NCBI GenBank assembly: GCA_034769895.1
Contig: CM068367.1
Span: forward strand, 704,476,885-704,540,884
Origin: Magicicada septendecula
Taxonomy: Eukaryota > Arthropoda > Insecta > Hemiptera > Cicadidae
Direction of reading: 5' to 3'
Length of the DNA stretch: 64,000 nucleotides
In this document: piece after piece, positions 20,612 through 33,988 of the stretch
How positions within the stretch are numbered: position 1 is the first letter of the stretch
Layout of the letters: each line of letters starts with the position of its first letter
The notes under the pieces: model-generated
What the model was told of the DNA's origin: nothing
The model's input: the letters and a program-made list of their open reading frames with translations, nothing else
Database searches by the model: none
Made by a program: the position numbers and the translations under genes

Positions 20612-23423
20612 CAGTGGCGGCTCGTCAGGTGACCCAGGTGAAGCGCTGCTTCACCTAAAATAACTGGTTCAGTGTGTTTCTTTTTACACAAAATTATTTT
20701 CAATTTTTAGTCAATTTTGTGTTTAAAAATATTTTTTAAAATTAAATTTCGTCTGTATAATAATTAAAATAACATTTACACGCGATGGAAATAGGTTACA
20801 GAAGCTGGACATCGCTGCGATCGTAAGCCTACTGGTGGCGGAAAGCGCTGAGACCGTAGAAGCCGCTTTCTACAACTTGTATACTGCATCAGTTAATACG
20901 TCACTAACAATGCTTGGTTTATGACGGTTGCCATGACAACGTATAGCGGTACTCAGCGTTTCCCCACCCATGTGATGCAGTGTCGCTGTGCTGTTTCTTA
21001 GTTGTGTACGTATACAGTGCTTTACTTATCTAGTGCGTTTTTTTTGTTCGTTGTATTTGATCGTGTGTGAAGTTTTTACAGAATGTTTCCTTCATATGAC
21101 CCAGTATGTGTTTTATTAGAAACACCATTTTCAAGATGGAATAATGATGATAAGAAGAACTTTTAAGCTGTTAAAAACCTATGCCTATATTGAAAGTAAA
21201 TAAAGGACAAGGTGTACAATCGCAACTTTAAACAACATTGGTATTCAACGTTCGAGTGGTTGTGTGGCAGTTATTATTTAAATAAACTTTTTTGTATGCC
21301 CTGCTTAATTATTAGTGTTAAATCAAGTGCGTGGAATAAGAACGGCTTTGATGATTTTGGTAACGTTACTCGTGCCCTTTCCAAACATGAAGGTTCTTCT
21401 GAGCACATGCGTTGTGCATTGAGTTTTTCAAAACTAAAAAAAAATTGAAGTACTATCGAGGATGCTTTGAAGGAAAATTCTAGGTTGTATATTAAACACT
21501 TCAATGACAACGTTTGGCTTAACAGACATTTCATGCATCTTCCTATTCGTGCAGTTCTTTACTTGGGTAAACAAAAATTAGCATTTCGCGGTCACCACGA
21601 AGAGTTATCATCTATTAATCGCGGAAATGTTAAAGAACTGCTAGAAACCTTCGTATCGATAAGCCCTGTAAATATCCAAGAACACTATAAAAAAATCTTA
21701 CCCGTCTTTGTCGGCAATTCTAAGACTATTCGGAATGAAATAATTGACTGCATTTCACAATATATTGATGAGCACTTCGCAAAGGAAATAGAAGATAGTA
21801 CATTTTATTCAATTCAAGTGGATGATTCCACAGACATTGTCCACAAATCTCAATGTAGCATCATAATTAGATACGTTATTCCCGGAGGAAAGCTGGTGGA
21901 AAGATTTTTGGGATTTTATGATGTTAGTTCCAGTCGGACTGCCCACACACTGTTTCACGTTGTGTTATAGTCCCTCGAAAAATTTGACTCTAAATCAAAA
22001 CTTATTCCCCAGTGTTTTGATGGTCAGGGGAATTAAATGGTCTTCAGGCAAAAATCAAAGAAGTAGTGCCACAAGCGGTTTTTGTTCACTGCATGGCGCA
22101 TCGTTTGAATCTTGTGCTACAACAAAGCTGCAACAGCATTTCGAAATGTCGGATATTTTTTGCAACTGTTAACGGTTTACCCTCTTTTTTCCACAGTTCT
22201 ACTAGGCGAACTTACGCAGTAGACACAGTCGTTGGAAGACGAATCCCTACTTCCGTTATTACGCGATGGAAGTCTAATTCCAAAATTGTGAATAGCCTAC
22301 TATATATAACGAATGGGATTCATTAAAAGAAGTATTCACTAAAATTGTGAACGATTCAAATTATGATCAAACATCAATTAGGCAGTGATGGCTTCTTAAA
22401 TAAATTTAATGATTTTGAATTTACGCTTTTGGTTGTCGTTTTTAACGATATTTTTGGAGCCACGGATGCTCTCTTCGATGTGCTACAAAAGAAGTCATTT
22501 GACATTAATTTCTGTATCTTGCAAGTTAAAAATACGCAAACACTCATAAATAGCAAAAGAACTGATGATGCATTTATGAAAATTTTCAATTTAGCTGCTT
22601 CAAAAACAACAGTTCCAACTGAATACCATGAGTGGCAGAAAAGAATTACACTCACACGAGATCAACTTTTTGAAATACAAAATTCTGTATTATGAAATTT
22701 TAGATAACCTTTCAGTACAAATAGCCACACGTTTTAATGATATGGAAAAGCTTCAGTTTGTTACATTAATGGATACTTCAAAGTTCGTAACATATTTTGA
22801 AAACTTTCCCACGGATGCATTAAGTAACTTAAAGGTGTGCTACCCTAATCTGTTTACCGATTTCCAAAGACTGAAAAACGAATTACAGCTTATTTATGAG
22901 GATAAGCAATACGGACAAATGGAAACACTAAATTTTATGGAACTTTTAGCTGTCAACAGGAACATCTTTAAAGAAGCTTACAAACTGTTTTGTTTAATAG
23001 TAACTATTCCATCCAAAAGCGTTTCCGTAGAACGAAGTTTTTCTTGTTTAAAAAGAATGAAATCATACCTGGGCAATACAATGACAGAGGACAGACTTAC
23101 TAACTTATCAAAAATTTCCATAGAAAAGGAACTGTTAAACGAATTAATTAATGTACAACCATTTTATGACGACATTATCGACAAGTTTGCATATTTGAAA
23201 GAGAGGAGAATTGACCTTGTGTTTAAGAAATAAAATGCAAGCCTGTAAGTACTTACTATTTTTAACTACTTTATTTGTAAATTTTATTAACATACTTTTC
23301 TTTTGTCTCCATATGTTATTCATGATTCCAAAACAGGAAGAAACATATTCACATAATTGATTGGGGGGGGGGAACTGCCACCGATTCTGCTTCACCAATC
23401 CCCGAAGCCACGAGCCGCCACTG
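20612..23423 (+). mobile_element. hAT transposon in element 1 LTR D
   Basis: The ends are CAGTGGCGGCTCGT and its inverted copy at the right edge (ACGAGCCGCCACTG). The element is 2812 bp and is flanked by an 8-bp duplication GTAAAATC (20604-20611 and 23424-23431), which occurs once in uninterrupted LTRs. An 8-bp duplication, short CAG-type ends and the encoded transposase identify a hAT element. Confidence 0.95.
21212..23233 (+). pseudogene. hAT transposase, TTF/ZMYM1-like type, inactivated (LTR D copy)
   Basis: The N-terminal part has a TTF-type zinc-finger layout (FKQHWYSTFEWL, then KLFCMPCLI and a KHEGSSEHMRC block). It is followed by an RNase H-like region (FYSIQVDDSTDIVHKSQCS; FVHCMAHRLNLV) and the hAT dimerisation region near the C terminus (TIPSKSVSVERSFSCLKRMK). 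This is the family of domesticated ZMYM1-like and DUF4371-type proteins. Lesions: TGA at about 21446 (private to this copy), loss of frame near 21968 after HVVL, a deletion near 22025-22035, and breaks near 22170, 22323 and 22690. The start is uncertain, because an upstream ATG near 21084 also lies in decayed sequence. No intact transposase remains. Confidence 0.88.
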
Positions 23424-26400
23424 GTAAAATCCTGTTAACAAATTTTGGTAAAACAGTTGGCAGTTATTTGTTAAGGTAAGTGTATAGATTATACTAAAAT
23501 GTCCAAAATTTTGTTTGTGGTATAACATTTATGAAGTTTACTAGTATGACATATTAAATATATATCTTCTCACAAAATATTTAGTTTAAGGTTGTAGTGA
23601 AGTGTTTGTTAAGAGTTAAAAAAAATATATAGAAAAGAACATTAGTACCAATCTTAAATTTGAAGAGTATATAACTGAATGAAGTAGATACATTAGCCTA
23701 TTGTTAAGAAGTAAGCATTAAATTGTATGTTCATGATTAGGTAGACAATTTGTTTAATTAGTGTTTCCTCAATATTCTTAAATAACTATCGGTTCAAAAA
23801 CATAATATATTTGTATCAATCTAATACCACATTGTTAGGTAGTATTTGAGATAGTATACTACATGTGTACATACGAATAGATAATTTTCAGAACTACTAA
23901 TATTAATACGATTATAATAATTATTATTATTAAATGAAATGTTTAATTATTTTCTGTGTATATTTGTGTCATATGCAGGAATAAACAACAAAAGAGAATG
24001 TATGTAAAGAGTCGTATTGAAGCAGAGATAAAATGTAGATTTAAAATTATATGACTAGATGTAACTTTGTAATCATAGAGGAATGTTAGCAATAAGAATA
24101 GTAAACAGACACGGATTCATTTAAAGGGGTCAAAGTGAAAGTTAGTTACCAATGGGGATGGGACCATTACGTAGGGCGTTTAAACTTATGGCACCAGTTT
24201 TTTTTTGTAAGTGGGTCAATAGTACTGTAAACATTCTACACTATGTTAACGAAAAATGAGCCTGTGCACGGAATGCAGTGCGCATCTAATTGACGTATTT
24301 CAACGACAGGGCACAAATTTGGGATCCCTTTTGATTCAAAGAATTAATCCAAATCGACCCAAATTGGGGACCGATATAACACCTAATTTAAAAAAAAAAA
24401 AAATTCTTTGAGTTAAGGTAAATGTTATTTGGACATGGTGGCAAGTGATGTATGAGTTAGTAATAGGAGTGGTGAACAAAAAAAAAGGAAACAAACGGGT
24501 GAAGGAATCCCCTGTTGCCTACGCAAGCCTAATTGACACGCCATAAATCTAGTGTAATAAGTGGCCACATGTTAGAAGGACAAGGTTATTGTGATGGGTG
24601 TATCTAGAAATGACGCCGGTGGATAATAGTTTACAATCCGATGAAAAGCACGAGGGAGTGAATAAACTCATCAAGTGAGAAATGTTTCGTCCAGACAAAG
24701 AATGGAAGGTTACACGACACAACAACAGCAGACAGAAAACAATGAAGGGTGTTCCTTGACTGAGACGCATAAACAGAGGATACGCCTGAACAATACTCAA
24801 ATACAAGGAAATAAATCGTACCCGAGGAACGCAGGAACTAAAAGGATAGGTTTTGTTGGGAACCAGACAAAAAAAGGAAATACTTACGGAGAGAGTTGGC
24901 GAGGCCTTTGTACAAGAAAAGATAATACCATAGTTGCAATTAATTGGACAGGCAGATGTTGGAAGAGAAATCGAAGGGTTGTCTTTTGTGAAGAATAAGA
25001 AATACGACAACTAGATTTATTACTAGAGTATTCGGAAATGCTGTTGACCGAAGGGTAAAGTATCCTGGAGAGGAGTTTGGTGGGAAGCAGTAGGCCTATC
25101 AGAACTTACTTTGGAGAAAGTAGGTGGTCTCTGGAGTAGGTTGTACAGAAAGGAACCAATTAGGAAACGGCATCGACAAAAACCAGAAGTCTAGTGGGGA
25201 AAATTCTCATGTGTGATATAGGCAAGTGACAGAGACGCAAAAAGAAGAGTCTTTATTAAATTTTCGAGAATATCGGAAGTAAGAGACGGTGACGGAAGTG
25301 TTACGGAGTTCGTAAAACGACTTAGAAAAATATCGCTATGATATGAACTGTATAACATTTGCGAACCTAGCATTCGAGTTTGCGATCATATAATAGTAAA
25401 CGGTAGTGATACGTAATATAATGGCGGTACTCAAAATTCTAAGAATGTTGTATAATAATTAGTCATGAACAAATAACAGTAAGTTACCGACAAGTGCATC
25501 GGGTAAACAACCTTAAACCGGGTGTAATATACGTCTTTAACAATATCACGAGTATATTTAATGACACCGTTACAAACTGTCAGTGAATAACTGAAGTTAT
25601 AGCAATAATAATTTAGACTCGAAATAAAGCCGATAAGAACACGCGCTGTGAAAAGTGCTATATATCTATATGTGAAGTGCAACTGTGAAGTTCAAGCATG
25701 CCACTCGAGATTCATCTGATGACTTATCTTCAAAAACTCCAACGCTGATTAAGGAGCATCGCTTCCCACGCTGGTGACATCTACAAGAGATGGATAATCG
25801 TACCTCAAGTAAATTTTATATGTACTAATTAAATGTTACACCCACTGTCTGTTCACTAAAAGAACGCACGAAAGAAATTATTTTAAGGTAACAATTTAAA
25901 GACTTGATTATCAGTAAGGTCATATTGAACAATTAGAGAAAATCGTAGAAAATCTAGTATTCATAAAATATCTATATCACATTTCACAATCGTTTGATTT
26001 AAATGAATCCGTTTATATATAAATGTTGTACTAAACTTAAGTTGATCAATTATAAAAAAAAAAAACAATGAATTATAGTAATAAGTAAATTCTTAAAGAT
26101 TGTAGAAGTATTAACTTTGTTAAATGTGCTATTTGCTAATTTTATTTATTTAGTAATATTTATAGCGAGAATTAAGTGTACCATGAAATATGATATAATG
26201 ATGTTTAGTTAATAAATTAACTAATAGAGAGTAATGAAAAATACATTTTATTGAATTTAACACTGAGATATATCAAAACAGTAATTGTATTATTATATTA
26301 GACGCACACGACGTCGGGCAAACTAAGTTAAAGTTATTTGATGCTACGACTTGTATGGCATAACTCAAACCACAAAACATGCGTGACATAAATAATTAAA

Positions 26401-26485
26401 ATAAATACAAATAAATTAAATATGTCAATCAGCTTAGGCTAATAAAATAAGCAGCATAAAATTATCTTTATTTTGTATCATTATA

Positions 26486-26590
26486 TTTGGCGCTCCAGAA
26501 CGCGGGGAGTATTAATTATTATTATATTTGGTGCCCAACTTGGGGCGTATTAAATTATTATTATATTTGGCGCTCACCGCACGGCTTGAT
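26486..26590 (+). promoter_or_regulatory. Element 1 primer-binding module array, internal region D (3 modules)
   Basis: Modules start at 26488, about 26529 and about 26568. The middle one carries a C-to-T change (TGGTGCCCAACTTGGGGC), shared with internal region F. Confidence 0.6.
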
Positions 26591-26693
26591 AGACAAATAA
26601 ATGTTATTAGGCTAGGGCAGTGACAGACAGTCTGGTTATAAATTGGTCTAGGATTAAGTAGCATAAGATAATTGTAAGTCATTAGGTCCCTGA

Positions 26694-27877
26694 ATGATAA
26701 CGCGGAGGAAAGCGAAAACGGCAACGAGCGACATGAATTCAGAGGAGTTTGAGGTAAATAATCAGATGGGGTCGGAGCAATCAGAGAGTAGCACAATAGA
26801 CAATGCAACCAGTGGCGAAGAAATTATTGGAAGCAGGGCCCTGGGACAATAGTCAGTGCAGCCAGAAATTAATCTCCACATGTTGATGACACTAATAAGA
26901 CAACAGGGGGAAGAACAAAGAAAACATATAGAAGAATTGGGTAAACAAATCACCAAAAACTTAGGCGAAGAGATAGAATTACTTAGAGGGAATCTACAAG
27001 GTCAAAACCACCAAGTAAATGCTGATTTACAAAAACAATCAGAAAAATGGAAGAAAACAAAGTACAGTAGATGGAAATACTATGGATCAAATTGCCACCG
27101 AGTATCAATCTTCAACAACTAAAGCATTGTCTGCACTTCATGTCTCAAGATCAAAAGAAAGATCTACAATTATTAATGGTAGATATGAAGGTGATAAAGA
27201 CACTTGTACTGTGTTTGTTGACAACTTACCAAACACAATTACAAAAAATAAAAAATTGAGTACTACAGTTAATATTACCAGTACTGATAGAAAATTTAGA
27301 AGTAGGACTGGGGAAGTGCGTAAAAATTTTGGAACCAAACCTGAGATTAAGAAGATGAAAAACAGTTCTGATGATTATCAAGGGTGAACTGCATTAGCAC
27401 GAAAGAGAAAAAGATGAAATTTGCTGACCATTCAAGAATATTGTGAAGATTGGTATGAGAACAAAAGGAAGATTTCAAGCAATGGAGATGAGATTTCTTA
27501 GAAGTCTTGAAAACAAAGCATTATTATGTGAGTACGCAGACAGAAAAACGAAAGTAATTAACGCACCACAAGCAGTCAAAGAACATATTTGTAAGAGGGT
27601 TTGTAAGAAACGACAAAAAAAACTCAGCGCGTACATAAGTAATGGTAATGTGCCTGAGGGAAGTTGTCGAAAAGGATGGCGTGAACCACTTTCAACACAC
27701 CCTCATAAAGAGAGAGAGGGACAGGTCATAAATTCTTTAGGTGTCAGTGGCCAACTGCAGGGTGAGTGTGAAACGAAATCCACTAAGTCAATACCCTTAC
27801 TATTCACCAACAAAATGTGTGGTAACGGCACTGACTTAACAAGACGTACAACTATGTCTCCACAAATAGAAAATTAA
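26694..27877 (+). pseudogene. Element 1 gag-like gene, internal region D, with two nonsense mutations
   Basis: The shared ATG at 26694 opens a frame broken by TAG near 26850 (GGGACAATAGTCAG; GAG in copies A, B, C and E). A CGA-to-TGA change follows at about 27385, and a one-base loss near 27426 (TTTGCTGACC). The basic tail stays open across 27443-27877 because the A tract has eight A. The TAG and TGA lesions recur in copy F. Confidence 0.6.
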
Positions 27878-28383
27878 AAATAAATAAATGTAACGGATTA
27901 AGGAAAACAATGTTAAGAATGTCCAAAAATTTGATAATTAAGTTAGATAATATTGGGTAAAATACCTTAAGTAAGATTGGTTGTGTAAAAATACATTAAC
28001 CGAAGAAAACAAATAGATATGAATATAGTATGAATAAAATAAAATAAATGGTAAATAAAAACATTGCCGTGAAAGTACGGAATATTAATGAATGAAATTA
28101 ATAGCGAATGAAGTTGTAAGAAGAGTATACGAAGGAGCAGAAGGAAATTGATCATTAAGGAATGAAGGTCACGAATGGATAAACCAATGAGTGTTATGCA
28201 TACCCAGAAAATAATTGATACGGATTGAAACGAAAATCACCTCCAGGACATGACAACATAATGAACCCGAAAAAATGGGATGTCCTCAACGAAAAAGCAC
28301 CAGAAAGCTGAAGTAGCTGTGATTAAGGAATGCTTGGAATGGGATTATTAAGAATATACCCAAAGCACCGATATCCAATCTCT

Positions 28384-28410
28384 GGCGGGCAGGGGGGTGG
28401 TACGGGTTTA
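28384..28410 (+). promoter_or_regulatory. Element 1 polypurine-type tract before LTR E
   Basis: Here the interruption reads GGGCAGGGGGG, with a run of six G. Confidence 0.5.
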
Positions 28411-31400
28411 TGTAATAATGTCCAGATGCCTGGTAGGTAGATCGTTTGCAATTGCCTTGTATAAAATAAAAATATCATTCAGAAAATTTAGTAGATGCCT
28501 AAAATAACTTATAAATGACAATTGAATTGTATAAAATTAGATGTAAAATTTTACAACACTGAAATAACAATTAGTGAAGTTTTCTAGCAAACTAAAGTAT
28601 GTGTCTTGTATTATGATAAATATTACTAACTATATGATGTTAAATGGAAGTTTGAGGTAACAATTGTCTTAGTAATGAGATGTTATATAATAAAAATTGT
28701 AGTAAAATCCTGTTAACAAATTTTGGTAAAACAGTTGGCAGTTATTTGTTAAGGTAAGTGTATAGATTATACTAAAATGTCCAAAATTTTGTTTGTGGTA
28801 TAACATTTATGAAGTTTACTAGTATGACATATTAAATATATATCTTCTCACAAAATATTTAGTTTAAGGTTGTAGTGAAGTGTTTGTTAAGAGTTAAAAA
28901 AAATATATAGAAAAGAACATTAGTACCAATCTTAAATTTGAAGAGTATATAACTGAATGAAGTAGATACATTAGCCTATTGTTAAGAAGTAAGCATTAAA
29001 TTGTATGTTCATGATTAGGTAGACAATTTGTTTAATTAGTGTTTCCTCAATATTCTTAAATAACTATCGGTTCAAAAACATAATATATTTGTATCAATCT
29101 AATACCACATTGTTAGGTAGTATTTGAGATAGTATACTACATGTGTACATACGAATAGATAATTTTCAGAACTACTAATATTAATACGATTATAATAATT
29201 ATTATTATTAAATGAAATGTTTAATTATTTTCTGTGTATATTTGTGTCATATGCAGGAATAAACAACAAAAGAGAATGTATGTATAGAGTCGTATTGAAG
29301 CAGAGATAAAATGTAGATTTAAAATTATATGACTAGATGTAACTTTGTAATCATAGAGGAATGTTAGCAATAAGAATAGTAAACAGACACGGATTCATTT
29401 AAAGGGGTGAAAGTGAAAGTTAGTTACCAATGGGGATGGGTCCATTACGTAGGGCGTTTAAACTTATGGCACCAGTTTTTTTTTTGTCAGTGGGTCAATA
29501 GTACTGTAAACATTCTACACTATGTTCACGAAAAGATGAGCCTGTGCACGGAATGTAGTGCGCATCTAATTGACGTATTTCAATGACAGGGCACAAATTT
29601 GGGATCCCTTTTGATTCAAAGAATTAATCCAAATCGACCCAAATTGGGGACCGATATAACACCTAATTAAAAAAAAAAAAAAATTCTTTGAGTTTAGGTA
29701 AATGTTATTTGGACATGGTGGCAAGTGATGTATGAGTTAGTAATAGGAGTGGTGAAAAAAAAAAGAAAACAAACGGGTGAAGGAATCCGCTGTTGCCTAC
29801 GCAAGCCTAATTGACACGCCATAAATCTAGTGCAACAAGTGGCCACATGTTAGAAGGACAAGGTTATTGTGATGGGTGTATCTAGAAATGACGCCGGTGG
29901 ATAATAGTTTACAATCCGATGATAAGCACGAGGGAGTGAATAAACACATCAAGTGAGAAATGTTTCGTCCGGACAAAGAATGGAAGGTTACACGACACAA
30001 CAACAGCAGACAGAAAACAAAGAAGGGTGTTCCTTGACTGAGACGCGTAAACAGAGGATACGCCTGAACAATACTCAAATACCAGGAAATAAATCGTACC
30101 CGAGGAACGCAGGAACTAAAAGGATAGGTTTTGTTGGGAACCAGACAAAAAAAGGAAATACTTACGGAGAGAGTTGGCGAGGCCTTTGTACAAGAAAAGA
30201 TAATACCATAGGCGCAATTAATTGGACAGGCAGATGTTGGAAGAGAAATCGAAGGGTTGTCTTTTGTGAAGAATAAGAAATACGACAACTAGATTTATTA
30301 CTAGAGTATTCGGAAATGCCGTTGACCAAAGGGTAAAGTATCCTGGAGAGGAGTTTGGTGGGAAGCAGTAGGCCTATCAGAACTTACTTTGGAGAAAGTA
30401 GGTGGTCTCTGGAGTAGGTTGTACAGAAAGGAACCAATTAGGAAACGGCATCGCCAAAAACCAGAAGTCTAGTGGGGAAAATTCTCATGTTTGATATAGG
30501 CAAGTGACAGAGACGCAAAAAGAAGAGTCTTTATTAAATTTTCGAGATAATCGGAAGTAAGAGACGGTGACGGAAGTGTTTCGGAGTTCGTAAAACGACT
30601 TGGAAAAATATCGCTATGATATGAACTGTATGACATTTGCGAACCGAGCATTCGAGTTTGCGACCATATAATAGTAAACGGTAGTGATACGTAATATAAT
30701 GGCGGTACTCAAAATTCTAAGAATGTTGTATAATAATTAGTCATGAACAAATAACAGTAAGTTACCGACAAGTGCATCGGGTAAACAACCATAAACCGAG
30801 TGTAATATACGTCTTTAACAATATCACGAGTATATTTAATGACACCGTTACAAACTGTCAGTGAATAACTGAAGTTATAGCAATAATAATTTAGACTAGA
30901 AATAAAGCCAATACGAACACGCGCTGTGAAAAGTGCTATATATCTATATGTGAAGTGCAACTGTGAAGTTCAAGCATGCCACTCGAGATTCATCTGATGA
31001 CTTATCTTCAAAAACTCCAACGCTGATTAAGGAGCATCGCTTCCCATGCTGGTGACATATACAAGAGATGGATAATCGTAACTCAAGTAAATTTTATATG
31101 TACTAATTAAATGTTACACCCACTGTCTGTTCACTAAAAGAACGCACGAAAGAAATTAATTTAAAGTAAGAATTTAAAGACTTGATTATCAGTAAGGTCA
31201 TATTGAACCATTAGAGAAAATCGTAGAAAATCTAGTATTCATAAAATATCTATATCACATTTAACAGTCGTTTGATTTAAATGAATCCGTATATATATAA
31301 ATGTTGTACTAAACTTAAGTTGATCAATTATAAAGAAAAAAAACAATGAATTATAGTAATAAGTAAATTCTTAAAGATTGTAGAAGTATTAACTTTGTTA

Positions 31401-31764
31401 AATGTGCTATTTGTTAATTTTATTTATTTAGTAATATTTATAGCAAGAATTAAGTGTACCATGAAATATGATATAATGATGTTTAGTTAATAAATTAACT
31501 AATAGAGAGTAATGAAAAATACATTTTATTGAATTTAACACTGAGATATATCAAAACAGTAATTGTATTATTATATTAGATGCACACGACGTCGGGCAAA
31601 CTAAGTTATAGTTATTTGATGCTACGACTTGTGTGGCATAACTCAAACCACAAAACATGCGAGACATAAATAATTAAAATAAATACAAATAAATTAAATA
31701 TGTCAATCAGTTTATGCTAATAAAATAAGCAGCATAAAATTATCTTTATTTTTGTATCATTATA
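28411..31764 (+). repeat. Element 1 putative LTR copy E
   Basis: Uninterrupted copy, and the duplicate of copy C. It lacks the hAT insertion, as does C, which agrees with block duplication of [C without hAT + D with hAT]. Confidence 0.6.
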
Positions 31765-31870
31765 TTTGGCGCTCCAGAACGTGGGGAGTATTAATTATTA
31801 TTATATTTGGCGCCCAACTTGGGGCGTATTAAATTCTTATTATACTTGGCGCTCACCGCATGGCTTGATA
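31765..31870 (+). promoter_or_regulatory. Element 1 primer-binding module array, internal region E (3 modules)
   Basis: Three modules are present. The middle one reads TGGCGCCCAACTTGGGGC, 17/18 to the tRNA-Lys complement. Confidence 0.65.
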
Positions 31871-31971
31871 GACAAATAAATGTTATTAGGCTAGGCCGTG
31901 ACAGACAGTGTGGTTATAAATTTGTCTAGGATTAAGTAGCATAAGATAATTGTAAGTCATTAGGTCCCTGA

Positions 31972-33156
31972 ATGATAACGCGGAGGAAAGCGAAAACGGC
32001 AACGAGCGACATGAATTCAGAGGAGTTTGAGGTAAATAATCAGATGGGGTCGGAGCAATCAGAGAGTAGCACAATAGACAATGCAACCAGTGGCGAAGAA
32101 ATTATTGGAAGCAGGGCCCTGGGACAAGAGTCAGTGCAGCCAGAAATTAATCTCCACATGTTGATGACACTAATAAGACAACAGGGGGAAGAACAAAGAA
32201 AACATATAGAAGAATTGGGTAAACAAATCACCAAAAAGTTAGACGAAGAGATAGAATTACTTAGAGGGAATCTACAAGGTCAAAACCACCAAGTAAATGC
32301 TGATTTACAAAAACAATCAGAAAAATGTAAGAAAACAAAGTACAGTAGATGGAAATACTATGGATCAAATTGCCACCGAGTATCAATCTTCAACAACTAA
32401 AGCATTGTCTGCACATCATGTCTCAAGATCAAAAGAAAGATCTACAATTATTAATGGTAGATATGAAGGTGATAAAGACACTTGTACTGTGTTTGTTGAC
32501 AACTTACCAAACACAATTACAAAAAATAAAAAATTGAGTACTACAGTTAATATTACCAGTACTGATAGAAAATTTAGAAGTAGGACTGGGGAAGTGCGTA
32601 AAAATTTTGGAACCAAACCTGAGATTAAGAAGATGAAAAACAGTTCTGATGATTATCAAGGGCGAACTGCATTAGCACGAAAGAGAAAAAAGATGAAATT
32701 TGCTGGACCATTCAAGAATATTGTGAAGATTGGTATGAGAACAAAAGGAAGATTTCAAGCAATGGAGATGAGATTTCTTAGAAGTCTTGAAAACAAAGCA
32801 TTATTATGTGAGTACGCGGACAGAAAAACGAAAGTAATTAACGCACCACAAGCAGTCAAAGAACATATTTGTAAGAGGGTTTGTAAGAAACGACAAAAAA
32901 ACTCAGCGCGTACATAAGTAATGGTAATGTGCCTGAGGAAAGTTGTCGAAAAGGATGGCGTGAACCACTTTCAACACACCCTCATAAAGAGAGAGAGGGA
33001 CAGGTCATAAATTCTTTAGGTGTCAGTGGCCAACTGCAGGGTGAGTGTGAAACGTTATCCACTAAGTCAATACCCTTACTATTCACCAACAAAATGTGTG
33101 GTAACGGCACTGACTTAACAAGACGTACAACTATGTCTCCACAAATAGAAAATTAA
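31972..33156 (+). pseudogene. Element 1 gag-like gene, internal region E
   Basis: Three segments: 31972-32400, the +1 frame across 32297-32917, and the tail to 33156. It has seven A at the tract, so the tail is out of frame, as in copy C. A change near 33055 (ACGTTATCC) replaces a Lys with Leu in the tail. The coiled-coil part is undamaged. Confidence 0.6.
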
Positions 33157-33662
33157 AAGTAAATAAATGTAACGGATTAAGGAAAACAATGTTAAGAATG
33201 TCCAAAAATTTGATAATTAAGTTAGATAATATTGGGTAAAATACCTTAAGTAAGATTGGTTGTGTAAAAATACATTAACCGAAGAAAACAAATAGATATG
33301 AATATAGTATGAATAAAATAAAATAAGTGGTAAATAAAAACATTGCCGTGAAAGTACGGAATATTAATGAATGAAATTAATAGCGAATGAAGTTGTAAGA
33401 AGAGTATACGAAGGAGCAGAAGGAAATTGATCATTAAGGAATGAAGGTCACGAATGGATAAACCAATGAGAGTTATGCATACCGAGAAAATAATTGATAC
33501 GGATTGAAACGAAAATCACCTCCAGGGCATGACAACATAATGAACCCGAAAAAATGGGATGTCCTCGACCAAAAAGCACCAGAAGGCTGAAGTAGCTGTG
33601 ATTAAGGAATGCTTGGAATGGGATTATTAAGAATATACCCAAAGCACCGATATCCAATCTCT

Positions 33663-33689
33663 GGCGGGCGGGGGGGTGGTACGGGTTTA
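33663..33689 (+). promoter_or_regulatory. Element 1 polypurine-type tract before LTR F
   Basis: G run of seven, followed by TACGGGTTTA and TGTAATAATG. Confidence 0.5.
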
Positions 33690-33988
33690 TGTAATAATGT
33701 CCAGATGCCTGGTAGGTAGATCGTTTGCAATTGCCTTGTATAAAATAAAAATATCATTCAGAAAACTTAGTAGATGCCTAAAATAACTTATAAATGACAA
33801 TTGAATTGTATAAAATTAGATGTAAAATTTTACAACACTGAAATAACAATTAGTGAAGTTTTCTAGCAAACTAAAGTATGCGTCTTGTATTATGATAAAT
33901 ATTACTAACTATATGATGTTAAATGGAAGTTTGAGGTAACAATTGTCTTAGTAATGAAATGTTATATAATAAAATTTGTAGTAAAATC

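Larger units (their letters stand above)
20313..26485 (+). repeat. Element 1 putative LTR copy D, split by a hAT element
   Basis: The LTR starts TGTAATAATG. It is interrupted 299 bp in by a hAT transposon (20612-23423) and resumes after the target duplication. Without the insertion it measures about 3.35 kb. Private variants shared with copy F, such as CAAGGAAATAAATCG in place of CCAGGAAATAAATCG near 24800, pair it with that copy. Confidence 0.6.
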
